Source: Caballeronia sp. SEWSISQ10-4 2 (lineage in GTDB: Bacteria > Pseudomonadota > Gammaproteobacteria > Burkholderiales > Burkholderiaceae). Taken from it: a stretch of DNA of 41,160 nucleotides. Positions within the stretch are counted from its first letter, which is position 1. Every line of letters begins with the position of its first letter. Below the pieces are notes generated by a model that saw only the letters and a program-made list of their open reading frames with translations, had not been told where the DNA came from and searched no databases. Below, one piece after another: positions 33,079-41,160 of this stretch. Both the position numbers and the translations under genes were made by a program. Location: the NCBI RefSeq assembly GCF_030464885.1, contig NZ_JALPRJ010000073.1, forward strand, positions 1 to 41,160, written 5' to 3'.

Positions 33079-33835
33079 CCGTTTCAAGGCGGCGCTCGCG
33101 AACAAGGAAGCACAGATTGGTTTCTGGTTGTCGATGGCCGATCCCTACCTGGCCGAAGTCAGCGCGACCGCCGGCTTCGACTGGCTGCTGATCGACAACG
33201 AGCATGCGCCCAATGACGTACGGACGACCTTGTCGCAACTGCAGGCCGTCGCTCCGTACCGTGGCGAAGCCGTGGTGCGGCCGGTCAATGGCGATGTGGC
33301 ATTGATCAAGCGCCTGCTTGATATCGGCGTACGCAACCTGCTGGTGCCGATGGTCGATACCGAGGAGCAGGCTCGCTCGATGGTGTCCGCCGTTCGATAT
33401 CCGCCGCACGGGATTCGCGGCGTCGGGAGCGCGGTCGGCCGGGCGTCGCGCTGGAGTAGCCGGAAGGATTACCTCGATGTCGCCGATGAAGAAATCTGCC
33501 TGCTGGTGCAGGCGGAAACCGTCACCGCCTTGTCGAGCCTGGATGCGATTTGCGCGGTGGACGGCATTGATGGCGTCTTTATCGGGCCGGCTGACCTGGC
33601 CGCCTCGATGGGCTATCGCGGTAAAGCGGGTCACCCTGAAGTGCAGGCCGCTATCGACGGTGCGATCAAGAAAATAGTCGCGTCGGGTAAAGCGGCCGGG
33701 ACGCTGACTTCCGATCCGGCGCTGGCGCGGCATTACCTCGAGCTGGGCTGCACGTTTGTTGCGACCGGCATCGACATCCTGATTCTCGCCAATGGTGCAC
33801 GCAAGCTCGCCGCGGACTTTGGCAGAGGCACCTAG
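33047..33835 (+). CDS. HpcH/HpaI-family aldolase (2-keto-3-deoxy acid aldolase)
   Basis: A 262-residue class II pyruvate aldolase. The catalytic His is in LLIDNEHAPND, the essential Arg in GIRGVGSAVGRASRW, and the metal ligands Glu in VQAETVTAL and Asp in GPADLAAS. Compared with memory it is nearer to HpaI than to GarL, but the context supports cleavage of the 2-keto-3-deoxy acid made by the dehydratase to pyruvate plus an aldehyde such as tartronate semialdehyde. ATG 33047, with GGAG nearby, is chosen over the longer frame. It overlaps the carrier gene by 32 bases. Confidence 0.9.
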   Translation: MSGTTQTPAPNRFKAALANKEAQIGFWLSMADPYLAEVSATAGFDWLLIDNEHAPNDVRTTLSQLQAVAPYRGEAVVRPVNGDVALIKRLLDIGVRNLLVPMVDTEEQARSMVSAVRYPPHGIRGVGSAVGRASRWSSRKDYLDVADEEICLLVQAETVTALSSLDAICAVDGIDGVFIGPADLAASMGYRGKAGHPEVQAAIDGAIKKIVASGKAAGTLTSDPALARHYLELGCTFVATGIDILILANGARKLAADFGRGT

Positions 33836-33905
33836 CCGACGAGCGGCACCCGTCAATTTCGATTCGATTTCGAAATCTCGCCACAAGAAAAGCGGAGACG
33901 ACGCC

Positions 33906-33965
33906 ATGCCGAAACAGGATCGCCACGCCGTGTCGTACGTACCCGTTGAAGGAGACATACGATGA
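33906..33965 (+). CDS. 19-residue leader peptide ORF
   Basis: A tiny frame of 19 codons (MPKQDRHAVSYVPVEGDIR) begins after a GGAGA site (33895-33899). Its TGA overlaps the ATG of the MFS gene at 33962 (ATGA), so ribosomes finishing the leader could restart on the carrier. The carrier also has its own GAAGGAG site inside the leader. No repeated or rare-amino-acid run suggests classical attenuation. Confidence 0.35.
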   Translation: MPKQDRHAVSYVPVEGDIR

Positions 33966-35230
33966 ACGATCACGCCAGCTTGCTCAGGAAGCATTGGCAT
34001 ATCATCTTCGCGGCAACCGCGGGATGGGCGCTCGATGCATTCGATTTCACCATCCTGCTGTTCCTGATCCCGCATCTCGGCAAGGTGTTCAATGTCGGTT
34101 TGCCACAGATGGCGCTGGTCGTGACAGCCACCGGCTTCGCGAAGATCGCCGGAACTATCGGCTGGGGATTTGCCGCCGACCGGTACGGCCGCAAGCTTGC
34201 CTTCATGGCTGCCGTATTGTGGTTCTCCTGCGCGTCGGGACTGAGCGGCCTGGCGTGGAGTTATGCCTCGTTCATGGTGATGCGCATCCTGTTCGGAATG
34301 GGTTTCGGCGGCGAGTGGACCGCTTCTGTCTCTCTACTGATGGAAACCGTGCCGGAGAAAATCCGGCCACTCGCATCCGGCATCATGGTGGCGGGTTATG
34401 AGTTCGGCTACATGCTGGCCGCGCTCGCTTTCCACTTCCTGTTTCCGGTAATGGGTTGGCGCTGGATGTTTTTCCTCGGCATTGCGCCGGCCTTGCTGAC
34501 GTTGTTCCTGCGGCGCAACGTCAAGGAGTCGGCGGACTGGAAGGAACAGCAGTTGCGCAAACAAGAAGGGCATGGCTTTAAAACCTTCGTCTTCAATCCA
34601 GCCGTCGCGCAGGCCTGGGCTTTCTCGGCAGGGTTGAACTTTATGCTGTGGGCTGTGCAGGTGTTGTATCCCACGTTCCTGCTGACCGTTCATCACCTGG
34701 ATTCAGGCACTATTTTTCCTTTCATCATTGCCTACTCGATCGGCTCGGTGATTGGCAAACCTTTGTCCGGATACGCCGCCAGCAGGATCGGAGAGCGCAG
34801 TACGATTGTTATCTTCCTGACGATCGTCGTGCCCACTACAGCGCTCTATACGCTGGTATCAAATCACTTCCTGATGGGTGTGGGCGCCTTCTGCATGGGC
34901 ATGTTCGCGAATGGGTTGTTCGGTATCCTGCCTTTATACCAGGCGCGTCGTTTCCCTGTGGAAGGGCGGGCGACCGGGATTGGGATCAGCTATGCGATGA
35001 CCTCCATCAGTGTCATAGCTCCGTATGTAATCGCGTTGGTGACGCCGTCGATGGGACTCAAGTTTGGCATGGCCTCGTTCATTGCCGGCGGCGCGCTGAT
35101 CGTCATCGCAATCAGTGTCTTCAATACCTCGCGCTGGATGCCGAAGGATCTCGCCGATGAAGCGGCGGGGGCAGCCCGTGACAGTGGCGTCGGGGAAGAA
35201 GGGTTGGCCGCAGGCAACGCTGCGCATTGA
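33962..35230 (+). CDS. MFS transporter (SHS/sialate-lactate type)
   Basis: A 422-residue, 12-helix carrier of the sialate:H+ symporter type, a group that also moves lactate, pyruvate and other carboxylates. Diagnostic stretches are AGWALDAFDFTILLFLIPHLG in helix 1, GWGFAADRYGRKLAF in loop 2-3, RILFGMGFGGEWTASVSLLMETVP in helix 4 and a LSGYAASRIGERS repeat in the second half. GAAGGAG precedes the ATG. A second carrier in the same sugar-acid operon may export or import a different acid, such as the aldolase product. Confidence 0.9.
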   Translation: MNDHASLLRKHWHIIFAATAGWALDAFDFTILLFLIPHLGKVFNVGLPQMALVVTATGFAKIAGTIGWGFAADRYGRKLAFMAAVLWFSCASGLSGLAWSYASFMVMRILFGMGFGGEWTASVSLLMETVPEKIRPLASGIMVAGYEFGYMLAALAFHFLFPVMGWRWMFFLGIAPALLTLFLRRNVKESADWKEQQLRKQEGHGFKTFVFNPAVAQAWAFSAGLNFMLWAVQVLYPTFLLTVHHLDSGTIFPFIIAYSIGSVIGKPLSGYAASRIGERSTIVIFLTIVVPTTALYTLVSNHFLMGVGAFCMGMFANGLFGILPLYQARRFPVEGRATGIGISYAMTSISVIAPYVIALVTPSMGLKFGMASFIAGGALIVIAISVFNTSRWMPKDLADEAAGAARDSGVGEEGLAAGNAAH

Positions 35231-35241
35231 TCGCCTGGAAA

Positions 35242-35262
35242 CCAGCCATCATCAAAGGCTGG
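35242..35262. terminator. Hairpin between convergent genes
   Basis: CCAGCC (35242-35247) pairs with GGCTGG (35257-35262) around a 9-base loop. It lies between the MFS stop (35230) and the stop of the convergent lactonase (35293). Without a T tract it is at best a weak terminator. Confidence 0.35.
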
Positions 35263-35292
35263 TCACGTTAGCCGCAGGCACGGATGTGAAGG

Positions 35293-36411
35293 TCATGCAA
35301 ATCTTGCCGCCTTGACGCACATTGGCGTACCGATCGACACGGCATCAACCTGCTCCAACGGTTTGCCACTGTCCGGATCAAGGCGCAAAGACACAAGTAC
35401 ATCACTATCCTGATTAGACACCAGCATGAATTTTCCCGAGGGCGAAAGGGTGAAGCTGCGTGGGGTTTTGCCGCCGCTATCCTGCCTGACACCAGTGAGG
35501 ATCGTGCCGTCTTTCTCATCGAGCGCATAGGTGAGAACGCTGTTGTCACCTCGGTATGTCGCATACAGGAAGCGGCCGTTTGCAGATACACACAGGTCCG
35601 CGGCGAAGCTCGGGGCTGCATCCGGAGGAAGTCCGTCGACTGACTGAAGCAGTTGCAGCGTGCCGGTCTCGCTTTCATAGGCGAGCCGGCATAGGGTGTT
35701 GCTGAGCTCGTTGATGACATACGCGATCGCGCCATCCGGATGAAACACAAGATGCCGCGGACCTGAGCCCGGCGCCATCCGCAGTGGCGCGATATCCGTT
35801 TGCGCGAGACGCCCGCTTGTGGCATCGAGCTCGTAAGTAATCAACTGATCGCCCCCCAGATCCGGCACAACCACGAAGCGATTGTCCGGGCCAGGCACGA
35901 CGCAATGCGCATGGGGCACCGCTTGCCGGTCCGCCCGCGGGCCTGCGTCGTGGTGCGAAAACTCGCTGATCGCAGGCGTCAGGCTTCCGTCAGCCATGAT
36001 CGAAAAGCTCGCAACGTGTCGACCCGGCACTTCACCGGGTGTTTCGTGTGAATAATTCGCGACGAACACGCATGTGCCTTGGTGATCGGTATTGCAATGT
36101 GCGGTCAGGCTGCCCCGCGTGGTCTGTCTGGCACCCACCAGAGTCAGCGAACCGCTGGCCTTGTCGATCCGGTAGGCGCTGATCAATCCCTCCCGCCAGC
36201 CGAATACCTCGCTCGTCGCATACAGCATGCCGGGCTCCGGAAGCACCGCGAGATACGTCGGGTTGGGTGTGTCGACAGTATCGGCGAGCCAGCTTAGCTT
36301 GCCAGTAGTTTCGTCGAATGCGAACACCGAGATGCCTTTGCCGTTAGCCGCCGCAAAGTGAGGCACAGCCTGGTTCAGGCAGCCCACGAAAACCAGAGTA
36401 GTAGCCGTCAT
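35293..36411 (-). CDS. Beta-propeller lactonase (Pgl/YkgB-like)
   Basis: A 372-residue seven-bladed beta-propeller of the lactonase family, which includes 6-phosphogluconolactonase and 3-carboxymuconate cyclase. Blade repeats such as GAIAYVINELSNTLCRLAYE, NGRFLYATYRGDNSVLTYAL and GKFMLVSNQDSDVLVSLRLD are clear. GPGSGPRHLVFHPDG is the characteristic stretch. The start at 36411 has GGAGA on its strand and gives a normal beginning (MTATTLVFVGC). It may open a sugar-acid lactone that enters the pathway next door. It is divergent from the sugar ABC operon. Confidence 0.9.
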   Translation of the reverse strand: MTATTLVFVGCLNQAVPHFAAANGKGISVFAFDETTGKLSWLADTVDTPNPTYLAVLPEPGMLYATSEVFGWREGLISAYRIDKASGSLTLVGARQTTRGSLTAHCNTDHQGTCVFVANYSHETPGEVPGRHVASFSIMADGSLTPAISEFSHHDAGPRADRQAVPHAHCVVPGPDNRFVVVPDLGGDQLITYELDATSGRLAQTDIAPLRMAPGSGPRHLVFHPDGAIAYVINELSNTLCRLAYESETGTLQLLQSVDGLPPDAAPSFAADLCVSANGRFLYATYRGDNSVLTYALDEKDGTILTGVRQDSGGKTPRSFTLSPSGKFMLVSNQDSDVLVSLRLDPDSGKPLEQVDAVSIGTPMCVKAARFA

Positions 36412-36433
36412 CGCACTCTCCACATGGAAAATA

Positions 36434-36453
36434 CCTACTTGTATGGTAGTAGG
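36434..36453. promoter_or_regulatory. 20-bp dyad between lactonase and sugar ABC genes
   Basis: CCTACTTGTATGGTAGTAGG has 6-bp arms around an 8-base centre. The decamer CTTGTATGGT (36438-36447) inside it recurs exactly at 37649-37658. A further ATGGTAG (36443-36449) and CTACCAT (36461-36467) repeat overlaps it. It is probably a regulator site for the divergent promoters. Confidence 0.55.
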
Positions 36454-36557
36454 GCGTATTCTACCATTCACCCATCCCAATAAAAACCGGTAGCCGATCC
36501 CGGCCATACCGCACGGCGTGCCCGGCGCACGTTCAACCTCAAGTTCAGGAGACAATA

Positions 36558-37592
36558 GTGCAACTCAACAGGACGTTTGTATCGGGAATCGCCAGTGTGA
36601 TGCTGCTGGCGGTGAGCGGCGCCGCGAGTGCGGCGGTGGCGACGGGCGACACATCGAAAGACAAGATTGCGTTGTCGAACAGTTATGCCGGCAACACCTT
36701 CCGTCAGCAGCAACTCAAAAGCTGGGCACAGACCGCGGAGGGTGCGAAGAAGGCGGGGATCATCGCAGAAGCACCTGCGTTCACCACGGCCGAAAATCAG
36801 GCGACCGAACAGGCGCAACAGATCCAGAACCTGGTTCTGCAGGGATACAAGGCGATCGTCATCAATGCTGCATCGCCGACCGCACTGAACGGTGCCGTCA
36901 AGCAGGCATGTGCTGCGGGCGTCGTCGTCGTATCGTTCGACGGAATCGTCACCGAACCGTGCGCCTACCGGATCGCTGCGGACTTTCACAAGATGGGCGC
37001 GGTGCAGGTCGACTTCCTCGCGAAAAAGCTCGGCGGCAAGGGCAACCTGCTCGAAGTGCGGGGCCTGGCCGGGGTATCCGTCGACGACGAGATTCATCAG
37101 GGCATCGTCGACGAGGTCAAGAAATATCCGGGCATGAAGATTGTCGGCTCAGTCTATGGCGCCTGGACGCAGACAGTCGCGCAGAAGGAAGTTGCAGGCA
37201 TCCTGCCATCCTTGCCGCAAGTCGACGGGGTTGTCACCCAGGGCGGCGATGGGTACGGTGTCGCGCAGGCTTTCCGTGCGGCCGGCCGCAGCACTCCGAC
37301 CATCATCCTCGGTAACCGTCAGGAGGAGCTGGCGTGGTGGAAATCGCAGGGTGTCGATGCGTACCAGACGATGTCGATCGCGGCCGATCCGGGCTCGTCG
37401 ACGTTCGCGTTCTGGGCCGCGCAGCAGATCCTGGCGGGTAACAAACTGCCGCACGACATGTCGCTTCCGACACTGACCGTCACGCCCGCCTCGCTCTCGA
37501 CGGTGTTGTCGACGACAGCGCCCGGCACCGTTGCAAGCAACGTGTTCACGCGTGAGCAGGTGGTCGGCGCGGTTGAATCGTCGAAGAAATAG
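36558..37592 (+). CDS. Sugar ABC transporter substrate-binding protein
   Basis: A 344-residue periplasmic binding protein of the ribose/galactofuranose type (Peripla_BP_4). The signal peptide covers about residues 1-26, ending at GAASAA. The mature domain has ENQATEQAQQIQNLVLQGYKAIVINAASP, typical of the type I sugar-binding fold. The start is GTG with AGGAGA 5 bases before. Asp, Asn and aromatic residues in IALSNSYAGNTFRQQQL and VVSFDGIVTEPC line the expected sugar site. It heads a four-gene importer divergent from the lactonase gene. Confidence 0.93.
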   Translation: MQLNRTFVSGIASVMLLAVSGAASAAVATGDTSKDKIALSNSYAGNTFRQQQLKSWAQTAEGAKKAGIIAEAPAFTTAENQATEQAQQIQNLVLQGYKAIVINAASPTALNGAVKQACAAGVVVVSFDGIVTEPCAYRIAADFHKMGAVQVDFLAKKLGGKGNLLEVRGLAGVSVDDEIHQGIVDEVKKYPGMKIVGSVYGAWTQTVAQKEVAGILPSLPQVDGVVTQGGDGYGVAQAFRAAGRSTPTIILGNRQEELAWWKSQGVDAYQTMSIAADPGSSTFAFWAAQQILAGNKLPHDMSLPTLTVTPASLSTVLSTTAPGTVASNVFTREQVVGAVESSKK

Positions 37593-37648
37593 CGTTGCCG
37601 CCGCCGGTGCCGTCAAACGCGCCGGCGCTCACCGGTTGAACACTCATC

Positions 37649-37658
37649 CTTGTATGGT
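37649..37658. repeat. Second copy of the CTTGTATGGT decamer
   Basis: CTTGTATGGT recurs here exactly, 1.2 kb after its copy in the dyad at 36434-36453. It overlaps the possible ATG at 37654 of the sugar ATPase gene. Only a half-site, it could help a regulator make a loop, or be chance. Confidence 0.3.
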
Positions 37659-37665
37659 TGGCCCC

Positions 37666-39162
37666 ATGAACCATTCTGAAAGCACAGTGCTCGGTGCGCC
37701 GTGCGTCGAAGCGATACCGGAACGACTATTGTCATTACGGGGCGTGGATGTGAAGTTCGGCAACGTATGCGCTTTGCAAGGGGTCGACTTTGACTTCGTC
37801 GAAGGCGAATGTGTGGCCATTGCGGGACACAACGGTGCGGGCAAGTCGACGCTGATGTCGGTGTTGGCCGGTGCACGCCGCGCGAATGCCGGGTCGGTAC
37901 AGATCGACGGTGCGAGCTTCGAGTGCGGATTCGATGCCAACCAGGCGCGCGCGCTAGGGATTCGATGCGTGTTTCAGGAACTGTCGTTGTGTCCGAATCT
38001 CACGATCGAAGAAAACATGCGGGTGGTTCATCCGCAACTGAAACACTTCGGATGGCGCAAGCGCGCTGGTGCGATTATCGAAGCACAGCTCGATGCGATT
38101 TTTCCCGGACACGGGCTTCGCGGAACAGACGTGGTCGGCGATCTGTCGCTGACCCAGCAGCAGATGGTGGAAATCGCCCGCGGTTTTGCGCGTGTCGACA
38201 CGCCCGTGCGTCTCGTGATTCTGGATGAACCCACCTCGAGCCTCGACAAATACACGTCCGAACAACTGCTTGCCTACATCCGGCAGAGTGCGGCAGACGG
38301 TGTGACCTGCATCCTTATCACACACATGCTGGAGGAAATGCTGCGCAGCGCTGACCGGGTCATGGTGATGCGCGACGGCAAGGTGGTGTCGACACTTGCC
38401 GCTGCGAACCTCGACAAGGAGCAGATCATCCGGGCGATGGGCCAGTTTGTCGAAGGAGGCGTGACGCCTGTCCAGCGAGCGGCCAAGACAGACGGTGCCG
38501 CTGCAACCTTGCGGTGGAAGGTGGGTCTGGGCAAGCGCACGAGCATTGACGCGGTGCGGGGCACCATTGTTGGTTTCGCCGGACTGGCGGGACAGGGACA
38601 GACTGCGCTGCTTCACGAGATTTATGCGGAGGTGCGCAAACGCCGCTCGCAACAGGCCGTGGCGTTCGTCGCGGGAGACCGCCGTGCAGACGGTGTATTC
38701 ATCGACTGGACCATTGCGCAGAATTTCGATATCCGCCGGCTATACAACCGTGACAGTCCAACCTGGATCGATAGCGGCGCGCTGCGCGATCTGTTCGACA
38801 CCTGGGCCAGGAAGATCAACATTCGCGGCGCGGCGCCCACGGAAAATATCCTGTCTTTAAGCGGGGGCAACCAGCAGAAGGTGCTGTTCGCTCGCGCACT
38901 TGCGTCCGACGCGGATCTCGTGTTGATGGACGATCCCATGCGCGGTGTCGACATCGGCACCAAGCTTGAAATCTATGCGTTGCTGCAGGCCGAAGCCGCA
39001 AAGGGCCGCACCTTCATCTGGTACACGACTGAAAACGACGAGTTCGCCTACTGCGATCGAACCTACGTGTTCCGCGCTGGCAAGGTTACGCGCGTGCTGG
39101 ATCGTAGCGAATATACGGAAGAAGCCTTGCTTGCAGCGAGTTTCGAGGAGGTGACATCATGA
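37666..39162 (+). CDS. Sugar ABC transporter double ATPase (RbsA/MglA type)
   Basis: A 498-residue protein with two ATPase domains. The first has Walker A GHNGAGKST, signature SLTQQQMVEIARG, Walker B VILDEPTSSLD and an H loop ITHMLEE. The second has a degenerate P loop, GLAGQGQTALL, with no Lys, but keeps the signature LSGGNQQKVLFARAL. Its Walker B reads VLMDDPMRGVDIG, with Asp where the catalytic Glu is usual. A second dead site is common in this family, but this one is more degraded than RbsA as I recall it. Both 37654 and 37666 are possible starts; no strong ribosome site decides. The next gene overlaps its stop by 4 bases. Confidence 0.9.
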   Translation: MNHSESTVLGAPCVEAIPERLLSLRGVDVKFGNVCALQGVDFDFVEGECVAIAGHNGAGKSTLMSVLAGARRANAGSVQIDGASFECGFDANQARALGIRCVFQELSLCPNLTIEENMRVVHPQLKHFGWRKRAGAIIEAQLDAIFPGHGLRGTDVVGDLSLTQQQMVEIARGFARVDTPVRLVILDEPTSSLDKYTSEQLLAYIRQSAADGVTCILITHMLEEMLRSADRVMVMRDGKVVSTLAAANLDKEQIIRAMGQFVEGGVTPVQRAAKTDGAAATLRWKVGLGKRTSIDAVRGTIVGFAGLAGQGQTALLHEIYAEVRKRRSQQAVAFVAGDRRADGVFIDWTIAQNFDIRRLYNRDSPTWIDSGALRDLFDTWARKINIRGAAPTENILSLSGGNQQKVLFARALASDADLVLMDDPMRGVDIGTKLEIYALLQAEAAKGRTFIWYTTENDEFAYCDRTYVFRAGKVTRVLDRSEYTEEALLAASFEEVTS

Positions 39163-40109
39163 TTCAAGCGGTCAGGCAGCGTGCGCGCCGACTCGATCTG
39201 CGTTCAGTTCTGCCGGTGGCGTCGCTGTTCGCGGTGCTGCTCCCGATGGTTGCTGTGCAGCCGAATACGTTCAGCTATTTCGGTGCGGTGATGTTGCTGA
39301 ACCTTGGCGTGCCGATCGTGTTTGCAACGCTTGCGCAACTCGCCGTGATTACCGCCAACGAGCTCGATCTCTCGATCGGGCCATTCGTGAGTCTCGTCGC
39401 ATGCATCGGCGCCACCTTGCTGGTGCGTTCGCCGTGGCTTGGCTGGGCCGCCCTCGCTGGCTGCGTCGTTCTGTATGCGCTGGTCGGTGCGCTGATCGAA
39501 TACCGGCGTATATCGTCGGTGGTGGTCACGCTCGGCCTGTCATTTGTGTGGAATGGGCTCGCGGTGTTGCTGTTGCCCTCTCCGGGCGGTACGAGTCCGG
39601 GGTGGCTCTCGACGTTGATGGGCTTTCAGTCGCCGGTCATTCCCGCGCCCTTGCTCTGGACTGCCGCGATCGGGATTGGCGGCCACTTCCTGCTGATGCG
39701 CTCGTCTGTCGGCGTGGGGCTGCGCGGGGTGGGTGGCAACCCGGGCGCGATGCGGCGGTTCGGCTGGTCGGTAATTCGGTCGAAGGCCATTCTGTTCGGA
39801 TGCTCGGGCTTGCTCGGCGTATGTTCCGGCCTAACCTTGCTGGGTCTCGCGACTTCAGCCGATGCCAATATCGCGCTGCGCTATACGCTGCTGTCGGTGG
39901 CCGGCGTGATCCTGGGCGGAGGCGAGTTTGTCGGTGGTCGCGTTTCTGCGCTAGGCGCCGTTCTCGGTGCGATTACGCTGACGCTGGCTTCTTCATTTCT
40001 TTCGTTTCTGCAAATCGCACCGGAATGGCAAATTGGTCTTCAGGGCATGATCCTGATCGCAGTGCTTTCGTTGCGTTTGGTATTTCGTGGCAGGGGAGCA
40101 CGGCGATGA
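39159..40109 (+). CDS. Sugar ABC transporter permease
   Basis: A 316-residue permease of the RbsC/BPD_transp_2 family with about eight to ten membrane helices. LAVITANELDLSIGPFVSLVACIGATLLV is the diagnostic stretch of the family. The ATPase-contact region near GVGLRGVGGNPGAMRRFGWSV is present. It starts in the ATPase stop (ATGA) and ends in the next start (ATGA at 40106-40109). The two permeases probably form a heterodimer with the double ATPase and the binding protein. Confidence 0.92.
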   Translation: MIQAVRQRARRLDLRSVLPVASLFAVLLPMVAVQPNTFSYFGAVMLLNLGVPIVFATLAQLAVITANELDLSIGPFVSLVACIGATLLVRSPWLGWAALAGCVVLYALVGALIEYRRISSVVVTLGLSFVWNGLAVLLLPSPGGTSPGWLSTLMGFQSPVIPAPLLWTAAIGIGGHFLLMRSSVGVGLRGVGGNPGAMRRFGWSVIRSKAILFGCSGLLGVCSGLTLLGLATSADANIALRYTLLSVAGVILGGGEFVGGRVSALGAVLGAITLTLASSFLSFLQIAPEWQIGLQGMILIAVLSLRLVFRGRGARR

Positions 40110-41053
40110 GGACCACGCTTGCGATTCGCGATACCCCGTGGCTCTGGTCGGTTGCCGGTGCGCTTTTGGTGGGCGTGGTGACCAGTGCCGGGCTTGGTTT
40201 GAGCACGGCGGCCAATATGTTTTCCGCTGCATCCGCGTTTGTGGTGTTTACGGTGCTGGTCGGGTTAGGGCAGATGCTGGTGGTCACGAGCGGCCCTGGC
40301 AATATTGATCTTTCGATTCCTGCGACCATCGCACTGTCCGGCAGTGTCGCGATGCGCGTGATGGCCACCCATGACAGTGCAATCGTGCTTGGCATTGCTA
40401 CGGTCGTGGCGATGGGTATTGCCATTGGCCTGTTCAACTACCTGCTGATCCGGCTGCTGCGGATTCCTCCTATCATCGCCACGTTGTCTTCCAGCTTCGT
40501 TTTGCAGTCGATCGCCATCAGCCTCGGCCGGGGTGGGGCCGCGCCTCCGCCTGCGCTGGAGAACTTTGCGTTAAGCCGTCTCGAAGGGGTGTCGAGTCTT
40601 GCATTTGTCGCGCTGCTGATCACGATACTGACGGGGGGCGTCCTGTTCAGGCTGGTACAGGGACGCAGCCTGTCGGCAGTCGGCCAGAACGCGCGCGCAG
40701 CGAATCTCGCAGGTGTGCGGGTCGAGTGGGTCCGTTGTGCAACGTATGTCGCCTGCTCCGTTCTTGTGGCGTTGTGCGCATTGCTCCTGGCCGCATTTTC
40801 GGGTGGGGCGACGCTCGATATGGGGGCGGACTACATGCTGCTGTCGGTGGCGGTGGTGGTGATAGGCGGAACCCAGGTGTCAGGCGGCCGCGCGAGTCCG
40901 ACCGGCGTGTGGGGCGCAGCCTGTTTCCTGTTTCTGATCAACGCGCTGCTGAACGCGAGCGGCACTGGCGCGGGCGTGCGCGCGATCATCTACGGGGCGT
41001 TGATCATCGGCGTGACAACAATAGCCGGTGGGGCGGCTGCTGCGCGCCGGTGA
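40106..41053 (+). CDS. Sugar ABC transporter permease
   Basis: A 315-residue RbsC-type permease, similar in layout to its neighbour. The conserved stretch is MLVVTSGPGNIDLSIPATIALSGSVAMRV, with GNIDLS in place of the GxIDLS consensus. SAVGQNARAANLAGVRVEWVR marks the ATPase-contact loop. The longer open frame beginning at 39401 runs across the previous gene in another frame; ATG 40106 is preceded by GGGGAG and overlaps the upstream stop by 4 bases. It is the last gene of the operon, followed by the terminal repeat about 60 bases later. Confidence 0.92.
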   Translation: MRTTLAIRDTPWLWSVAGALLVGVVTSAGLGLSTAANMFSAASAFVVFTVLVGLGQMLVVTSGPGNIDLSIPATIALSGSVAMRVMATHDSAIVLGIATVVAMGIAIGLFNYLLIRLLRIPPIIATLSSSFVLQSIAISLGRGGAAPPPALENFALSRLEGVSSLAFVALLITILTGGVLFRLVQGRSLSAVGQNARAANLAGVRVEWVRCATYVACSVLVALCALLLAAFSGGATLDMGADYMLLSVAVVVIGGTQVSGGRASPTGVWGAACFLFLINALLNASGTGAGVRAIIYGALIIGVTTIAGGAAAARR

Positions 41054-41111
41054 ATGGGGTTGGTGGTCGGGGGGGCGCCGGGTGGTGCTGCTCAGGCCTG
41101 TGGTCATTCTA

Positions 41112-41156
41112 TTTATCACTATTAGCCACTGTGCGTGGCGGCACTTCATTTCTTTT
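41112..41156 (-). repeat. Right copy of inverted terminal repeat
   Basis: Exact reverse complement of 70-114. In this orientation the hairpin GCCAC/GTGGC is followed rightward by a T-rich stretch, so it resembles a terminator for the sugar ABC operon that ends at 41053. The repeat continues to the end of the window and probably beyond. Confidence 0.85.
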
Positions 41157-41160
41157 TCCA

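Noticed and set aside
39401..40105. 235-codon N-terminal extension of the last permease
   Set aside because: It overlaps the upstream permease in another frame. ATG 40106 has a ribosome site and the usual ATGA overlap.

Overview
The window is high-GC DNA that reads as a Burkholderiaceae genome, most like Paraburkholderia, Caballeronia or Burkholderia. The support is the gene content (many small-molecule uptake and catabolic operons under GntR/FCD and LacI regulators, an extra glutamine synthetase, diguanylate cyclases) and a short repeat at both ends that resembles a family I know from this group. No rRNA, tRNA, CRISPR array, transposase or phage gene was seen. The assignment is by eye, without any database search.

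Layout. (1) 1-1307: the left copy of the terminal repeat, a possible structured RNA, two small unknown genes, a 34-bp perfect palindrome and an attenuator-like hairpin set. (2) 1308-9210: a one-direction cluster of a GntR/FCD regulator, an oxamate amidohydrolase-like Ntn hydrolase (HpxW type), an OxlT-like MFS carrier, a SsuABC/TauABC-type ABC importer and an amidase-signature enzyme. Together they look like an uptake and hydrolysis route for a small amide such as oxamate or a related ureide product. (3) 9293-17446: a convergent orphan sensor kinase, then two membrane diguanylate cyclases flanking a GYD-domain protein, a 67-residue unknown and a GlnA paralogue. (4) 17506-28086: a tightly overlapping leftward operon (2Fe-2S protein, BFD-type flavoprotein, DadA-type flavoprotein, DapA-family lyase, dihydropyrimidinase, FmdB-type zinc ribbon) divergent from a polar amino acid ABC importer and an unusual M20 protein, with a second GntR/FCD gene at the far end. 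Matched tandem operators at the divergent promoter and at the GntR promoter tie the set into one regulon. (5) 28517-41053: a small membrane protein, then sugar-acid genes: a LacI regulator divergent from a UxaA/GarD-type dehydratase, an ACS-type MFS carrier, an HpaI/GarL-type aldolase and a second MFS carrier, followed by a beta-propeller lactonase divergent from a ribose-type ABC importer. The right copy of the terminal repeat, inverted, closes the window.

The best candidates for undescribed biology are the oxamate-type cluster, whose carrier has lost one of the two basic residues used by OxlT; the hydantoinase, dehydrogenase and lyase operon with an M20 partner that lacks two of the usual metal ligands; and two nested inverted-repeat regions, at 246-325 and 28275-28353, that look like structured RNA.
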